Positions 23,281 to 33,792 of a stretch of 64,000 nucleotides of DNA are shown in pieces. The DNA is from Simmondsia chinensis (taxonomy: Eukaryota > Streptophyta > Magnoliopsida > Caryophyllales > Simmondsiaceae). The notes beneath the pieces were generated by a model. The model saw nothing but the letters and a program-made list of their open reading frames with translations, made no database searches and was not told the origin of the DNA. Both the position numbers and the translations under genes were made by a program. Each line of letters starts with the position of its first letter. Position 1 is the first letter of the stretch. The stretch covers positions 30,234,638-30,298,637 of the forward strand of contig JAGTTD010000010.1 in NCBI GenBank assembly GCA_018398585.1. The letters are read 5' to 3'.

Positions 23281-23692
23281 TGATAAGGACGAGCCTTGGC
23301 TCGTAATGGACCCATAGCCATTATTTGGTGGTGCGAAGTAACACGCACTTAATGGGATCCGCCTATGTAGGTGTGGGGGTGTGGTTACACCCTTTGAAGG
23401 TTAGAGACTTGCCTTCTAGAGCACCTATGAGAGTCCAGGACAGACGCATGGCCGATAAAGGTGTCAAACTGCGGGATTTGATAAGATATTTTAAGCTTGG
23501 TATGTGCTCAGGTGAAAGACTATATAATCTCTTGTGAAGTTCAAAACGAAAGTTACCTGACAAGCTATTTGTCTTAAACTTATAATGTACTAGGTGTCGA
23601 TTCAAGTCGGGAGACATTGACATTGAAAATTAAGCTCATCCTTTTGCCCAGACTAATCTCCTTTCTTTAGCTTTGTGATATTTGTGGGGGAC
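23281..23692 (+). other. 3' untranslated part and polypurine tract of copia A
   Basis: No gene. The last bases before the LTR (tttgtgggggac, 23681-23692) are the polypurine tract. The short ORFs on both strands have no family signature. Confidence 0.6.
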
Positions 23693-24510
23693 TGCTGGAA
23701 ATGTAACAAATATTAGCCAAATTGAATATTGAAGTCCTAAGCTAAAACCCACATCCCACATGGAAAATTTAGTGAAGGGAGGGGTAGTTTATATATGACC
23801 TTGTAAGAAGGAGTACTTGAACTAAGTAATGGCTGAGAGAATAATGGGAACCACATGAGCACACGCACTACCCGGGCGTCGTGCCGTGCTTGGGTTTGGC
23901 TGTGGGTGTGGGTGTCCTTTTCATTACGGGTATTTTTATTTTATCGAAAATATCTTAGTCGGCCATCAATGCGCCTCGTAAATACGCACCCGTCTCTCCC
24001 AAGAAGAACCTCCATTACTGCTTAGAGACGCACCCCTTCAAAGCTGACAATTAGACCTCCATTATTACTTGTTTTTCCCCAAGGGATGCAACCCTTCAAG
24101 GCTGACCGCTAGGAGGTCATAGCTGCTCCTAACAGCAACCATTACAACTATAAATACCATCTTTTGTCAGCCATTTTCTATCATCCAAAAACCATAATAA
24201 CTTCTCCTTCTCTTTCTCTAATCTCTCTCCTATCTTCTTCTCTAAAACTCTTTCTAAGTTTGGGCAAGTTCTCTTAGCATCCCACCTGGCTTCTATTGAG
24301 TGCACGTTAAAGGTCAGATCGCGTTAATCCTAGAGGAGGGCCGCCGGTTGAACTGTATGCACCCTAGCAGCGGCGAAATCGTCTTTTGGGACAGTGGCTT
24401 ATACCATGGCGTGGTACTCAATTTGTAAGATCTTTCCTCACTTAATCATTTAGTCGTTTTCGTTGCTGTGTTTGATTGGTTGCTATTTTACTTACTATTT
24501 TTACTCAACA
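23693..24510 (+). repeat. 3' LTR of copia A
   Basis: Begins TGCTGGAAATG (one change from the 5' LTR start), ends TTTTTACTCAACA, and is collinear with 5771-6590. Confidence 0.9.
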
Positions 24511-25019
24511 AGTTCTACTTGAAGTAATCCCCGATAAAAACGGGTAGCCTAAATGGCTCAATTAATAATCATAGGGGAAACGAACAGCTAAGTAAATAAA
24601 TCGAACATTAACCAATGTGGACAATCTGGATATTCAAATAAAAGATAAAGTCCCAGAAATATATTTAAAATGAAAATGAAAAATGTAAAATTTGATTATA
24701 ATTGCAAAACAATGCCAACTATATTAATCATCCAATTTGAATTATGAATGTTTGTTTGAGCTCTGCCAAGGAACAATGCTGTCCTAACCGGCATATGCTT
24801 CCAGTTGTTCCTTCGGATGAGGATGAGTTGTGGGAAGGACATTTTTAGTTCGGTTGTGTGGAAGGATAGTTTTGAAAATTGGTATATGTGTACCTCCTGG
24901 TCTGGGGATGTTAATGGAGCGATTGAGTCCATCCATGGAGATATTCAAGTGATTTTAGAATAAAGTCTGGTGATGGGTTTCAACCCGATAAAATAGGGGT
25001 AGGAGGAGATCATTTGCAT
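24511..25019. other. Flanking DNA without recognised gene
   Basis: Starts with the copia A target duplicate and is otherwise AT-rich. From about 24730 the + strand may be the ORF1/linker part of the LINE remnant that follows, but I cannot support a domain. Confidence 0.4.
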
Positions 25020-25345
25020 ATTTGAAGAAAGCAAGAAAAGCAAAAACGGAGATTGAGAAGCGACGGTTACTAAGGATCTGTCTACCATTATAGAGGGATC
25101 TACGTCTCCAATCTTTCGGTACAATGATGGGGTTGAATTAAGTGAGTAGGTTTCTAGTCCTTACGGGTTTGCGGAGGTTGTCGCTAAACAGCTGCCATGA
25201 GTATTATGTGTTGGAATTGTTAGGGGCTAGGCAGACCCTGAAGGTTAGAGCGCTAACCAAGCTCAATCCTCAATTTGGGCCTCGGGTGATATTCCTTATG
25301 GAGACTAAGCAACGTTCATAGTACATGGTTAATTCAGCTTCAAGA
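25020..25345 (+). pseudogene. LINE (L1-type) ORF2 endonuclease N-terminus, degenerate
   Basis: At 25197 the reading MSIMCWNC, then after a stop and a frameshift VRALTKLNPQFGPRVIFLME (about 25227-25300), matches the opening of plant L1-type ORF2 endonuclease, which usually begins with a similar CWN-R-G-L motif and a FLMETK block. Upstream lies a basic segment rich in Lys/Arg. Nothing of the reverse transcriptase is present, so this is a short decayed fragment. Confidence 0.65.
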
Positions 25346-25790
25346 CTTGGGTTAGTAATAACTTGTTAAGCTTGTTGTTTGGCAATTTTGTCGGATGTTA
25401 CACTTAAGATTAACATTATTCACTATTTAGAAAAGTTTATCTTGACTTGGTTGAGGTTCCGTGTGCTCAATAAATTTTATGCTAAGAAATATTCATGATA
25501 TAAATAAATGCAAGTGGGAAAATATAAAAAAGGGCGAAAACGCAAGCAAAAAAATAAAAAAAATAAAAAATTGCAATAGACTGCACTTGCGACCAACGAC
25601 GATTTGAGGATACCAGTTGAGAGGGGGCTTCAGTTATACATAGATTTTTGATATGTTTTCTATCAATTTTCTTTTTTATTGGTAGTGAATGTTGCTCAAA
25701 TATATTTTATTCCGCTCGAACATTTGGATTTAATTTTAACAATTACATTTGACAAACCAAGTTATCAGAAAGCACATGTGTTTTAAAAAG

Positions 25791-25870
25791 CCCATTAGGG
25801 CGTTGGCACAGTGGTTTACATCGCCGGCACCCATTCAGGAGGTCCCGGGTTCGATTCCCATTTGCCTTGC
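25791..25870 (+). mobile_element. SINE, 5' tRNA-like half (split by chromovirus)
   Basis: Contains a pol III A box (TGGCACAGTGG, 25804-25814) and B box (GGTTCGATTCC, 25849-25859) spaced as in tRNA. A 13-bp duplication GTGTTTTAAAAAG precedes it (25778-25790) and is repeated exactly after the 3' half (31981-31993). The chromovirus inserted at its cttgc (25866-25870). Confidence 0.9.
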
Positions 25871-26301
25871 TGTTAACTTTCCAATATTAATTTGGAAACC
25901 TAACCTTATAGAAGAGAGGTTGGGATGAGAAAAGAAGGGAAGGGGATGAGAAAATAGAAAAATGAGATGAGAATTAGAGAATTTCCCTTAGGAATAAGAT
26001 TTCATTTAATTGGATGCCCAGAAATACACATTACGCTCTTGATTTATACAAGGAATTAGGTCAGGAATATTCCAGCTGAAAATCCCATTTGTTCCTTGCT
26101 TGTAACTGTCACTCCCACGCCAAATTCAGCAACTAACTCCAGCACAGTGCTCACATGTGCACTGTAGATATTTGCTGATATTTGCTTACAATTATCTTAA
26201 CCTATGCTATTTTAAGTGTGTTTACATCATATAGACTTTAATACAAGTAATACTAAGAAATAAAAAAGTGCATTACAAGTAAAATTTATTAATTCATAAC
26301 A
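25871..26301 (-). repeat. 3' LTR of the chromovirus
   Basis: On the + strand TGTTAACTTTCC to AATTCATAACA, collinear with 31452-31882 without indels. Confidence 0.95.
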
Positions 26302-26314
26302 TTCCCTCCCTCTT
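26302..26314 (-). promoter_or_regulatory. Polypurine tract of the chromovirus
   Basis: Minus-strand AAGAGGGAGGGAA directly before the LTR's TG. Confidence 0.85.
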
Positions 26315-26330
26315 GAGAAACTTCTTGTCC

Positions 26331-27520
26331 TCAAGAAGTGAAGCCCGGAAATTGACTCTTCAAGAAAGTGTAGTCCTCCCAAGTTGTAAAGTCCTCTTTT
26401 AGGTTGCTCCAAGTGACCAACACTTCTTGAATTTTCTTGTTATTGAGCTGCAGCGTTCTCTTGGACCTGATCGAGCTCGGGTGCTGCAGTAGCAGCCCAT
26501 TTGCTTCAGCAATGGGAGGATCTTGAACACAATCAGCACCTTTCTTAACCTGTTTTTTAAGTAAGGATACATGAAACACGGGATGAATGTAAGAATGTGA
26601 AGGTAAGTCAAGTTTGTATGCGACATTGCCAATTTTCTCCAAGATCGTGTACGGACCAAAGAAACGAGCACACAACTTGACATTGCGCCTGACAGCCACG
26701 GATGATTGTCTATATGGTTGTAATTTGAGGTAGACCATGTCCCCAACGTCATAGTTCTTGTCTACCCTCTTCTTGTCTGCATAATACTTCATTTGAGCCC
26801 GAGCTTGTTGGAGATTGTCCTTAAGTGACTGCATAATCTGTCTCCTCTGTTGCACTATTTCGGTCGCTGTAGAATCAGCTGCTTTCGGTTGTTGTATCAT
26901 CATAGGAAAAGGTGGAGAGTAGCCGTACAATGCTCTGAAGGGTGTAGTGACAATGGTTGTATAGAAGTGTGTATTGAACCAAAATTCGGCTAAGGAAAGC
27001 CAACGATTCCACTCTTTGGGCCTCAAAAAGACCATACTCCGAAGATGTTGCTCCACACATTGGTTGGCTCGTTCGGTTTGTCCATCCGTTTGAGGATGGT
27101 AGGAAGAACTAAGAGCCAATGTGGTTCCCATCAGCTTGAACAATTCCCTCCAAAAATTACTCGTGAAGATTTTTTCTCGGTCCGACACGATGGATTGAGG
27201 TAATCCATGTAGCTTGTAGATGTTGTCGAGGAAAGGTTTTGCCAATTTCTCAGCAGAAACGGGTCTAGTAAGAGCAATAAAATGACTATATTTGGTGAAG
27301 CGATCCACCACGACCCATATGACCTCTTTGCCATCAGATTTCGGTAGTCCCTTAATGAAATCCATATTAATGTGAACCCAAGCCCCGTTCGGAATGGAAA
27401 GAGGTTGAAGAAGTCCCTTGTGTCGCGGATCTCCCAGCTTTGTTTGTTGGCATACTTCACAACATTTCACATAGTCGCTCACATCCTTTTTCATGCTCGG
27501 CCATGTGAAATATGCTTTAA
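26331..27520 (-). pseudogene. Integrase with C-terminal chromodomain-like segment
   Basis: The 387-residue frame 27494-26331 is uninterrupted. The catalytic triad is in NMDFIKGLPKSDGK, QSIVSDREKIF and GQTERANQCVEQHLR. The GPY/F-like module (FFGPYTILEKIGNVAYKLDL) and HPVFHVSLLKK follow, and the end (VLVTWSNLKEDFTTWEDYTF) is the chromodomain-like tail typical of plant chromoviruses. The zinc-binding His pair (HDAAWGGH) is in the next ORF upstream, separated by one TGA near 27530. Confidence 0.92.
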
Positions 27521-27521
27521 T

Positions 27522-28550
27522 TCATTGATAGGTGCCTTCCACACCCTCGTGACCTCCCCAAGCAGCGTCGTGTGAGGCTTGGATGACCTGATTTCTCAAG
27601 TTCATAGCAGAACCAATATATAGTTTGCCTTGGACACGTAACAGCCCATTCTGAACTGTCAGGTCTCGGTTTTCTGCAGCAAAGTTTGCGTCGGTCTGGA
27701 GCATTGCAGCAGCCAGCTTTTCATGAGCAAATGGATCTCCCTCATAGGACTTGTGTAGCTCTTCGACCCAAGAAGGCTGAGCAAATGGAATTACCACAGA
27801 AATGGCTGAGCACGTGCTTGAAACAGTGTCCTCAAAACGCCTTGACAGTGCATCTGCAGCTGCGTTTTCTTTACCATTTCTATACTCGATGTCGTAATCA
27901 AGGCCTAACATCTTCATCAAAAGTTTCTTTTGAATTCTTGACACGATCTTCTGTTCAAGGAGATGTTTGAGGCTTTGGTGATCCGTCCGAATGGTGAATT
28001 TGTGACCCTCCAAATAATGCCTCCATTTCTCCACGGCTAAGAGAATCGCAAGGTATTCCTTTTCATATGTCGACATTGCCTGATGTTTGGGACTTAAAGC
28101 CTGACTTAAATAAGCAATAGGCCTTCCTCCCTGAGAGAGAATAGCCCCAATACCAGTCCCACTTGCGTCGGTCTCCAAAACGAAGCTTTCGGTAAAATTC
28201 GGCCTTGTCAAAACCGGTGCTGCACGCATAGCGGTTTTGAGAGCTTCAAAAGCAGCTTGAGACTTCTTGTTCCACCCAAAAGCATCCTTCTTCAAGAGCT
28301 TGGTTAAGGGTTTGGCAATGGAACCATAACCTTTAATGAATTTTCGGTAATATCCGGTCAACCCCAAGAATCCTCTTAATTGCTTCAAGGTGATCGGGAT
28401 TGGCCATTCTTGCATTGCTCGGATCTTGTTAGGATCAGTAGCCACTCCCTCTGATGAGATGATATGGCCCAAATATTCGAGCCTCCCTTGAGCAAACGAA
28501 CACTTGGACAATTTTGCAAAAAACCGGTGTTGTCGCATCAAGACAAACAC
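27522..28550 (-). pseudogene. RT thumb and RNase H of the chromovirus
   Basis: 342 residues without a stop. RT thumb (LEYLGHIISSEGVATDPNKI, GFLGLTGYYRKFI), RNase H (FVLETDASGTGIGAILSQ, STYEKEYLAILLAVEKW, RTDHQSLKHLLEQ, ENAAADALSRR) and the integrase lead-in. The domain order and spacing are complete. Confidence 0.92.
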
Positions 28551-28589
28551 TTGTCAAAGGTGTGTGAGGTGAGCTTCATATGTGGAGCT

Positions 28590-28967
28590 CTAGATCAGTA
28601 TGTCGTCGAAGAACACCAGCACCGACTTCCTCAGATAAGGCTTGAAGAACTCGTTCATAGCCGCTTGGAAGGTGGCCGGAGCATTTGTTAAACTGAAAGG
28701 CATAACAACGAACTTGAAATGGCCATGATGAGTTTGAAAAGCGGTTTTGTAAATATCTGATTCGAGGACTCGGATTTGATGGTACCCTTGCCTTAAGTCC
28801 AGCTTGGAAAAGAAACACGCCCCATGAAGTTCGTCAAGCAAATCATCTATGACCGGAATCGGGAACTTGTCTTTCACGGTTAAAGTATTCAACCGATGAT
28901 AATCTATGCACATTCGGGTTTTCCCATCCTTCTTTTTCACAAGGATCACGGGTGAAGCAAAAGGACT
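28590..28967 (-). pseudogene. Reverse transcriptase palm of the chromovirus
   Basis: [34 protein letters not shown], and the catalytic FFDDILI (28602-28613), a permitted variant of the YxDD box with both Asp kept. A TAG directly after ILI (28590) and a TGA between residues KLS and SPFASP (about 28968) interrupt an otherwise normal domain. Confidence 0.92.
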
Positions 28968-29441
28968 TCAACTCAGTTTAATGAAGCTTAACCGAAGAAG
29001 TTCCTCCACTTGTCTCTCTATTTCGGCTTTTTGGCCATGGGGATACCGGTATGGCCTAATTTTGAACGGATCAGCGTTTCCTCGTAGGGGTATGGCGTGG
29101 TCCACACTCCTTTGAGGAGGGAGACTTTTAGGCTCCTCAAAGGTGTCCCCGAACTTGTTAATTAAGGTCTGAACATCAGGAGGAGGATCCAGCTGCTGCA
29201 TACCCGAACTCACCATGAACAAATGCCCAGTCCATTGAATCGCCTTCTTTTTAATTCCACCGTGCACATCCTTTGCCTCGATCAATTTGAGCTGAGCTTC
29301 CTCGAACATGCCTTGCAAGGACACCTTGGTGCCATGAACTTCAAAATCCACGGTCATTTTATCGAAATCAAAGACTACCGGGTTGAAAGTCCTCATCCAA
29401 TCCACTCCGAGCACCATGTCGCAACCCCCCAAAGGAATCAT
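28968..29441 (-). pseudogene. Protease C-terminal part and RT lead-in
   Basis: MIPLGGCDMVLGVDWM is the conserved C-terminal retropepsin segment. VDHAIPLRGNADPFKIRPYR is the usual start of gypsy RT. One stop (about 29442) separates this from the active-site half. Confidence 0.88.
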
Positions 29442-29945
29442 TCAGAAATCAAAAGTGAAATGATGGCTTTGCATAGACCAAGAGAAGGCTATGCATTTGT
29501 TTTGAGTTGTTAAGGAATTCCCATTCGCTACCATGACCGCCAAAGGATGAGTTTTCGTCACTTCGTGTTTGACCTTCTTCATCAACTTCGGGTCAACAAA
29601 ACTGTGAGTGCTTCCACTATCAATGAGGATGATAATGGAATGTTTTCCAGCCCGTCCCTTGATTTTGATTGTGTTATGAGCCCCACTTCCGGTTAGAGCC
29701 TTCATGGAGATCTCGACCTCGTCATTACTTGAGTTGCCTTGTAAATTGCTTTCGGTCTCCTCTAATTCAGCATCCGACTCGGTACTGTCAGCTTCAATTT
29801 CAGCAGGGACTCGGCTGCCTTTCACATACATAAGTGCTTGTGATTTGCACCTATGCCCGGGCTGATACGGTTGGTTGCATCGAAAACAAAGTCTGGCTGA
29901 AAATCTGTCACTGCTTTTACTGCCGGGGCTCTTGTTCTGCTGCAC
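29442..29945 (-). pseudogene. Zinc knuckle and protease active site
   Basis: CFRCNQPYQPGHRC (about 29851-29892) is the nucleocapsid knuckle. The active site IIILIDSGSTHSFVD lies near 29600-29645. Between them is an acidic linker (EIEADSTESDAELEE) that is recognisably shared with the gag-only element. Confidence 0.9.
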
Positions 29946-30286
29946 TGGTCTCAGTTTGCTGCTGGTTGGATGCTTCCCTTTGTCATATGAAGGGACTTAA
30001 GTTGCTTCAATCAATTTTGTTTTGTTGTAAGCGCTTGACAAAGTCTTTGGACCAATGCCTTTCACCATGTTTTTGATCCTAGGCTTTTACTGCTTTTACT
30101 GCTTTTACTGCCGGGGCTCTTGTTCTGCTACACTGGTCTCAGTTTGCTGCTGGTTGGATGCTTCCCTTTGTCATATGAAGGGACTTGAGTTGCTTCAATC
30201 AATTTTGCTTTGTTGTAAGCGCTTGACAAAGTCTTTGGACCAATGACTTTCACCATGTTTTTGATCCTAGGCTTAAGGCCACTCAC
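29911..30286. repeat. 188-bp tandem duplication in gag, with (TTTTACTGC) repeats at junction
   Basis: Bases from 29911 recur from 30099 with few changes up to the point where both read 'cctaggctt' (30086 and 30274). The junction 30084-30110 carries three ttttactgc units where the outer edge has one. 188 is not a multiple of three, so the duplication shifts the gag frame. Confidence 0.9.
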
Positions 30287-31378
30287 AAAGCAAGAAACGT
30301 AGTAAGATTCGGCATCCTCGGGAGCAATGGCCAGAACTAACATCAAATTTGCTCTCAAATTCTCAAATATAAGCATGTATTCTCTCACACTTGATATTTG
30401 GACCAACTTGTTGAAGTTATCCACAACATCCGTTGATTCTCCCTTACCATACAGTTCACACATCTCTTCTACGAAAAGGCCCCAAGAAAGATGTGGTTTG
30501 CTTTTCAACAAACTATAGTACCAAACCTCATGATCACCATGAAGATGGACCGCGGCCAGCTGGAGCTTCTCCTCCTCTGGTACATTGTAATATAGGAAGT
30601 ATCGATCACACCTCCTAAGCCAAGATTCCGGTTGTTTTCCATCAAATGGATCGATTTCTACCCTTGGCTGCCTGTAAGAGCCACTCTTACCCCCACTTGT
30701 GTTGTCATTGGTCATGGTTCTATGCTGATATGGTTTATCAGGCGGTCTATCAATATGATCGAACACCTCATCTGCAATGTTCAGATGCACAACAGAAACA
30801 TATGGCCTGTTGTTCTGTTCTGAATTTTCAGCATTGGTTCGGTAATTAGCAGGTCCAGAAACTCGATCTTGATTTTCTATATTAATTTCAGGTGGAATAG
30901 GCTGATTTGCAGCTGATCGAATGTTAATTGATGGTCCTACACCAGGTTGTAACATACGAGATTTACCTCGGGTGTGCATTCCTTCTTGAGGTCTGTCCCT
31001 GCTGATTTGCTGCTGTTCGCTACTCGTGTGCTACTGATCGACTTCAACTACTGGATGAATCTGACTTGCGGGTTTGGGGATGGCCTCAAAACTTGATTCA
31101 CCATGTTTGTTAACTTGTTCTTGCAAGTGTTCAAGTTTTTCCTCAATTTGTTGCAATCGGTCCTACACCCTGACATCTTTAGCATATTTGTCCATCAACA
31201 ATGCCAAAATTTGATCCATTCTCTGATTAAATCCTTGTTGCATCTCATTAAGATCTTCCTCAGTAGCATTTTGAGGTCCAGCCGTGGGATTTCCAGTGAC
31301 AGCAACAACAAAATCCATATTGGAACCGGTTGTATTTGCTCCATCAGCTCCTGATCTGGTTCTAACTCCTTCGGCCAT
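29946..31378 (-). pseudogene. gag of the chromovirus
   Basis: The start MAEGVRTRSG at 31378 leads a short frame with DLNEMQQGFNQRMDQILALL, a likely coiled coil, ending in a stop near 31164. The main frame 30979-30128 holds capsid: FDGKQPESWLRRCDRYF, GDHEVWYYSLLK, GLKPRIKNMVKVIGPKTLSS. It ends at a TAG (30125-30127) inside the first part of a tandem duplication. The equivalent codon is Gln in the other copy. Confidence 0.88.
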
Positions 31379-31437
31379 GATTTTTTTTTTTTCCTGATTT
31401 TGTTGCTAGCTTAAACAACTAAGTGATTGTTAAACCA

Positions 31438-31449
31438 GCTCTGATACCA
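31438..31449 (-). promoter_or_regulatory. Primer binding site of the chromovirus
   Basis: Minus-strand TGGTATCAGAGC, the exact initiator-Met tRNA complement, 2 bp from the 5' LTR. Confidence 0.92.
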
Positions 31450-31451
31450 AT

Positions 31452-31882
31452 TGTTAACTTTTCAATATTAATTTGGAAACCTAACCTTATAGAAGAGAGT
31501 TTGGGATGAGAAAAGAAGGGAAGGGAATGAGAAAATAGAGAAAGGAGATGAGAATTAGAGAATTTTCCTTGGGAATAAGATTTCATTTAATTGGATGCCC
31601 AAAAATACACGTTACGCTCTTGATTTATACAAGGAATTAGGTCAGGAACATTCCAGCTGAAAATCCCATTTGTTCCTTGCTTGTAACTGTCACTCCCGCG
31701 CCAAATTCAGCAACTAACTCCAGCACAGTGCTCGCGTGTGCACTGTAGATATTTGTTGATATTTGCTTACAATTATCTTAACCTGTGCTATTTTAAGTGT
31801 GTTTACATCATATAGACTTTAATACAAGTAATACTAGGAAATAAAAAAGTGCATTACAAGTAAAATTTATTAATTCGTAACA
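31452..31882 (-). repeat. 5' LTR of the chromovirus
   Basis: TGTTAACTTTTC to AATTCGTAACA on the + strand, followed by the cttgc duplicate. Confidence 0.95.
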
Positions 31883-31980
31883 CTTGCTTGTGGTCCTCTT
31901 AATTGAGGAATTTGTGGGGTTTACTCCCCCCCTTCCCCCCCCGGCCCGGCGGTCCTTACCATGTATAAAAAAAAAAAAAG
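31883..31980 (+). mobile_element. SINE, 3' half with A tail
   Basis: Continues the tRNA-like half at 25791-25870. The body has C-rich runs (31927-31945) and ends in about 13 A before the 13-bp duplicate (31981-31993). Without the guest the SINE is about 173 bp. Confidence 0.85.
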
Positions 31981-31993
31981 GTGTTTTAAAAAG

Positions 31994-33505
31994 TAGAACT
32001 TTCTAAATCAAATTTGGCTAGTATTCAAGTAGACATATAAACAACATTTAACTTGTTTAAAAGTAAAATAATAGAATTAGATTCAACAAGGATTAACAAA
32101 TTACATACAATTTAGTAATGACAGAGATGTGACTGGCGGGGTATTATTTATAAGTTTATAACAACAAATATGATTGCGTTGATGGTCAAAAGCTATGTAG
32201 ACAAGTTCCACCCAATCATTTCACATAATTTATTTTTACAACTATACTGTCCCCGTAAATGGGGATCCAATTTTGTCCAAGTGGGGAATCAAATTCGGGT
32301 GGCAAGGTTGGCATCAGTGTTCTCCAACACTAGGCCATGTCCCTATGTAACAATTATTTTAGATAATGAAATAATACCTTATATTTGGCATGGAAAAAGA
32401 AATATTTGCCAATTATTTGTTTTCTGGGAAAAGAATATTTTGAAGATTAGGTGAGTTTAATTATTTTTAAGTAAACCTTAAAATTAATTTAGTTAAATTA
32501 GATGGGCTTGAGAATTAAAAGGGGCGAACTTGATATTAGGGAAAAAAAAAGTGAATTCAAAACGCAACTAATTATACAGAGCAATGCTAATATAAATTAG
32601 CCCGATATCATTATCAGGGATGTACTTCTATTTTTAGAGTAATTTTGCAGCTATTATATTTTATAAATCCTAGCATAGCTCTGCCACTGACAATTATTAA
32701 CCTCACAGTAATAACTTCTGTAAATTACACTAAATTTGTATATATTTACATCTCTTTGTGATCCTAATAAAGTAATATATTTAATTATACAATTATATAT
32801 TTAGATTAGGCATATGTGCTAATTTTGTACACTAAATATCATAAATCCTGGGCGGGCTTGAGCCCACTTGAGCCCGTATGTAGCTCCACCAGTGCTTGCG
32901 ACCCATCCATAATAATAGGTCGCGCATGCAATGCGTGACCACGACGTTGCCCGTGTAGGCGAGAGCTAGCGTGTCTACCTCAACTTGCCAACCTCTTTCA
33001 CAAGGGGCAAGCGCCCGATTTAATTTGGGTGGGGCCTGTGTCTGACGTAAGCTTAATGTCAGTACTGTTAACATTTGAGATACATCAACATCTTAAAAAC
33101 CCTGGGTTTTGTGTTTTAGTGCCCCACCTCAAATAATTATAAAATTTTGACCCAAAACTCTAATATAGTTAGAGGTCTTGAAAGTTAAAAGTTTAATATT
33201 GAATTTTTCTGGAAATTCATGATCTTCATTTCATAAAAGGGTTAAGATGAGATTGCAACAAAGGCTTTTGCAGTCTTAAGAGTTACAAGCAGGTGCCGTT
33301 TTTTGTTTCACGTAAGTTTTCTCAACTTTTTCTTTATTTTTTACTCTTCTATGTATTATACATATGTTCGTGGTATTCTTATGTCATACATGAGTATTAG
33401 AGTAGATGTCTTGAATTTATTAAATTAAATTCTAATTATGTGTGTTGATGAGTAAGGTAGAGCTATCCCCTTTTACCGTTGTAGAAACAATTTAGAAGGT
33501 AAAGT
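31994..33505. other. AT-rich DNA between SINE and copia B; possible old SINE at 32240-32345
   Basis: No gene supported. At 32240-32345 the minus strand reads TGGCCTAGTGTTGG and, some 35 bp on, CCGAATTTGATTCC, resembling decayed pol III A and B boxes. 32840-33060 is a GC-richer block of unknown nature. Confidence 0.35.
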
Positions 33506-33772
33506 TGTTGGGTTACTTTGTATGGAGCCCATGATTGGTGGTTCAGTTGAATATCAAGGGTTTCATGTGGTGCTCCTATATATACCCGGTTCTAGGGTTT
33601 GAGAGAGTAGAGCGAAATTGAAGAAAACTCTCTGTAACAATTCCAAGAAATAAAATTCTCCCTACAACTCCGTGGAAGTAGGCAATTTTGGCCAAACCAC
33701 GTAAATCTGTATGTTTGTTATTTATTTTTCTCGTTCAATTTTTGTTGTTTAGTCATTGTGTTTCCTAATAAC
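33506..33772 (+). repeat. 5' LTR of copia B
   Basis: Starts TGTTGGGTTAC and has a 'tatatatacccggttctagg' TATA region. It lacks an 85-bp block present in the 3' LTR. The 3' edge is estimated from the primer site. Confidence 0.8.
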
Positions 33773-33784
33773 TGCTATAAGAGC
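33773..33784 (+). promoter_or_regulatory. Degenerate primer binding site of copia B
   Basis: TGCTATAAGAGC differs at two positions from TGGTATCAGAGC, at the expected place after the LTR. Confidence 0.65.
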
Positions 33785-33792
33785 TTTGTTCA

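Larger units (their letters stand above)
5771..24510 (+). mobile_element. Ty1/copia element A, RT-deleted, host of two nested elements
   Basis: Flanked by 820-bp and 818-bp LTRs that align along their length, with 5-bp flanks cgttc (5766-5770) and agttc (24511-24515), a near-perfect target duplication. Removing the two guests (6921-11295 and 13189-22997) leaves about 4.55 kb. Order gag, protease, integrase marks it as Ty1/copia. Coding sequence stops shortly after the integrase C-terminus and skips RT and RNase H, so the element could not have moved alone in its present form. Confidence 0.85.
25871..31882 (-). mobile_element. Ty3/gypsy chromovirus, nearly intact
   Basis: A 6,012-bp minus-strand element with two 431-bp LTRs, exact duplication cttgc (25866-25870 and 31883-31887), an initiator-Met primer site, gag, protease, RT, RNase H, integrase and a C-terminal chromodomain-like segment. 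By eye the LTRs differ at about 17 of 431 positions, nearly all transitions. Only a handful of stops interrupt pol, so this is the least damaged element here. Size and short LTRs resemble Reina-type chromoviruses, but clade needs a tree. Confidence 0.93.

Noticed and set aside
25804..25859. A functional tRNA gene
   Set aside because: A and B boxes are present but no cloverleaf with an anticodon stem could be drawn, and the A tail plus 13-bp duplication identify a SINE.
32832..33074. 80-residue minus-strand ORF in a GC-richer block
   Set aside because: No family signature and no regulatory context; left as unassigned sequence.
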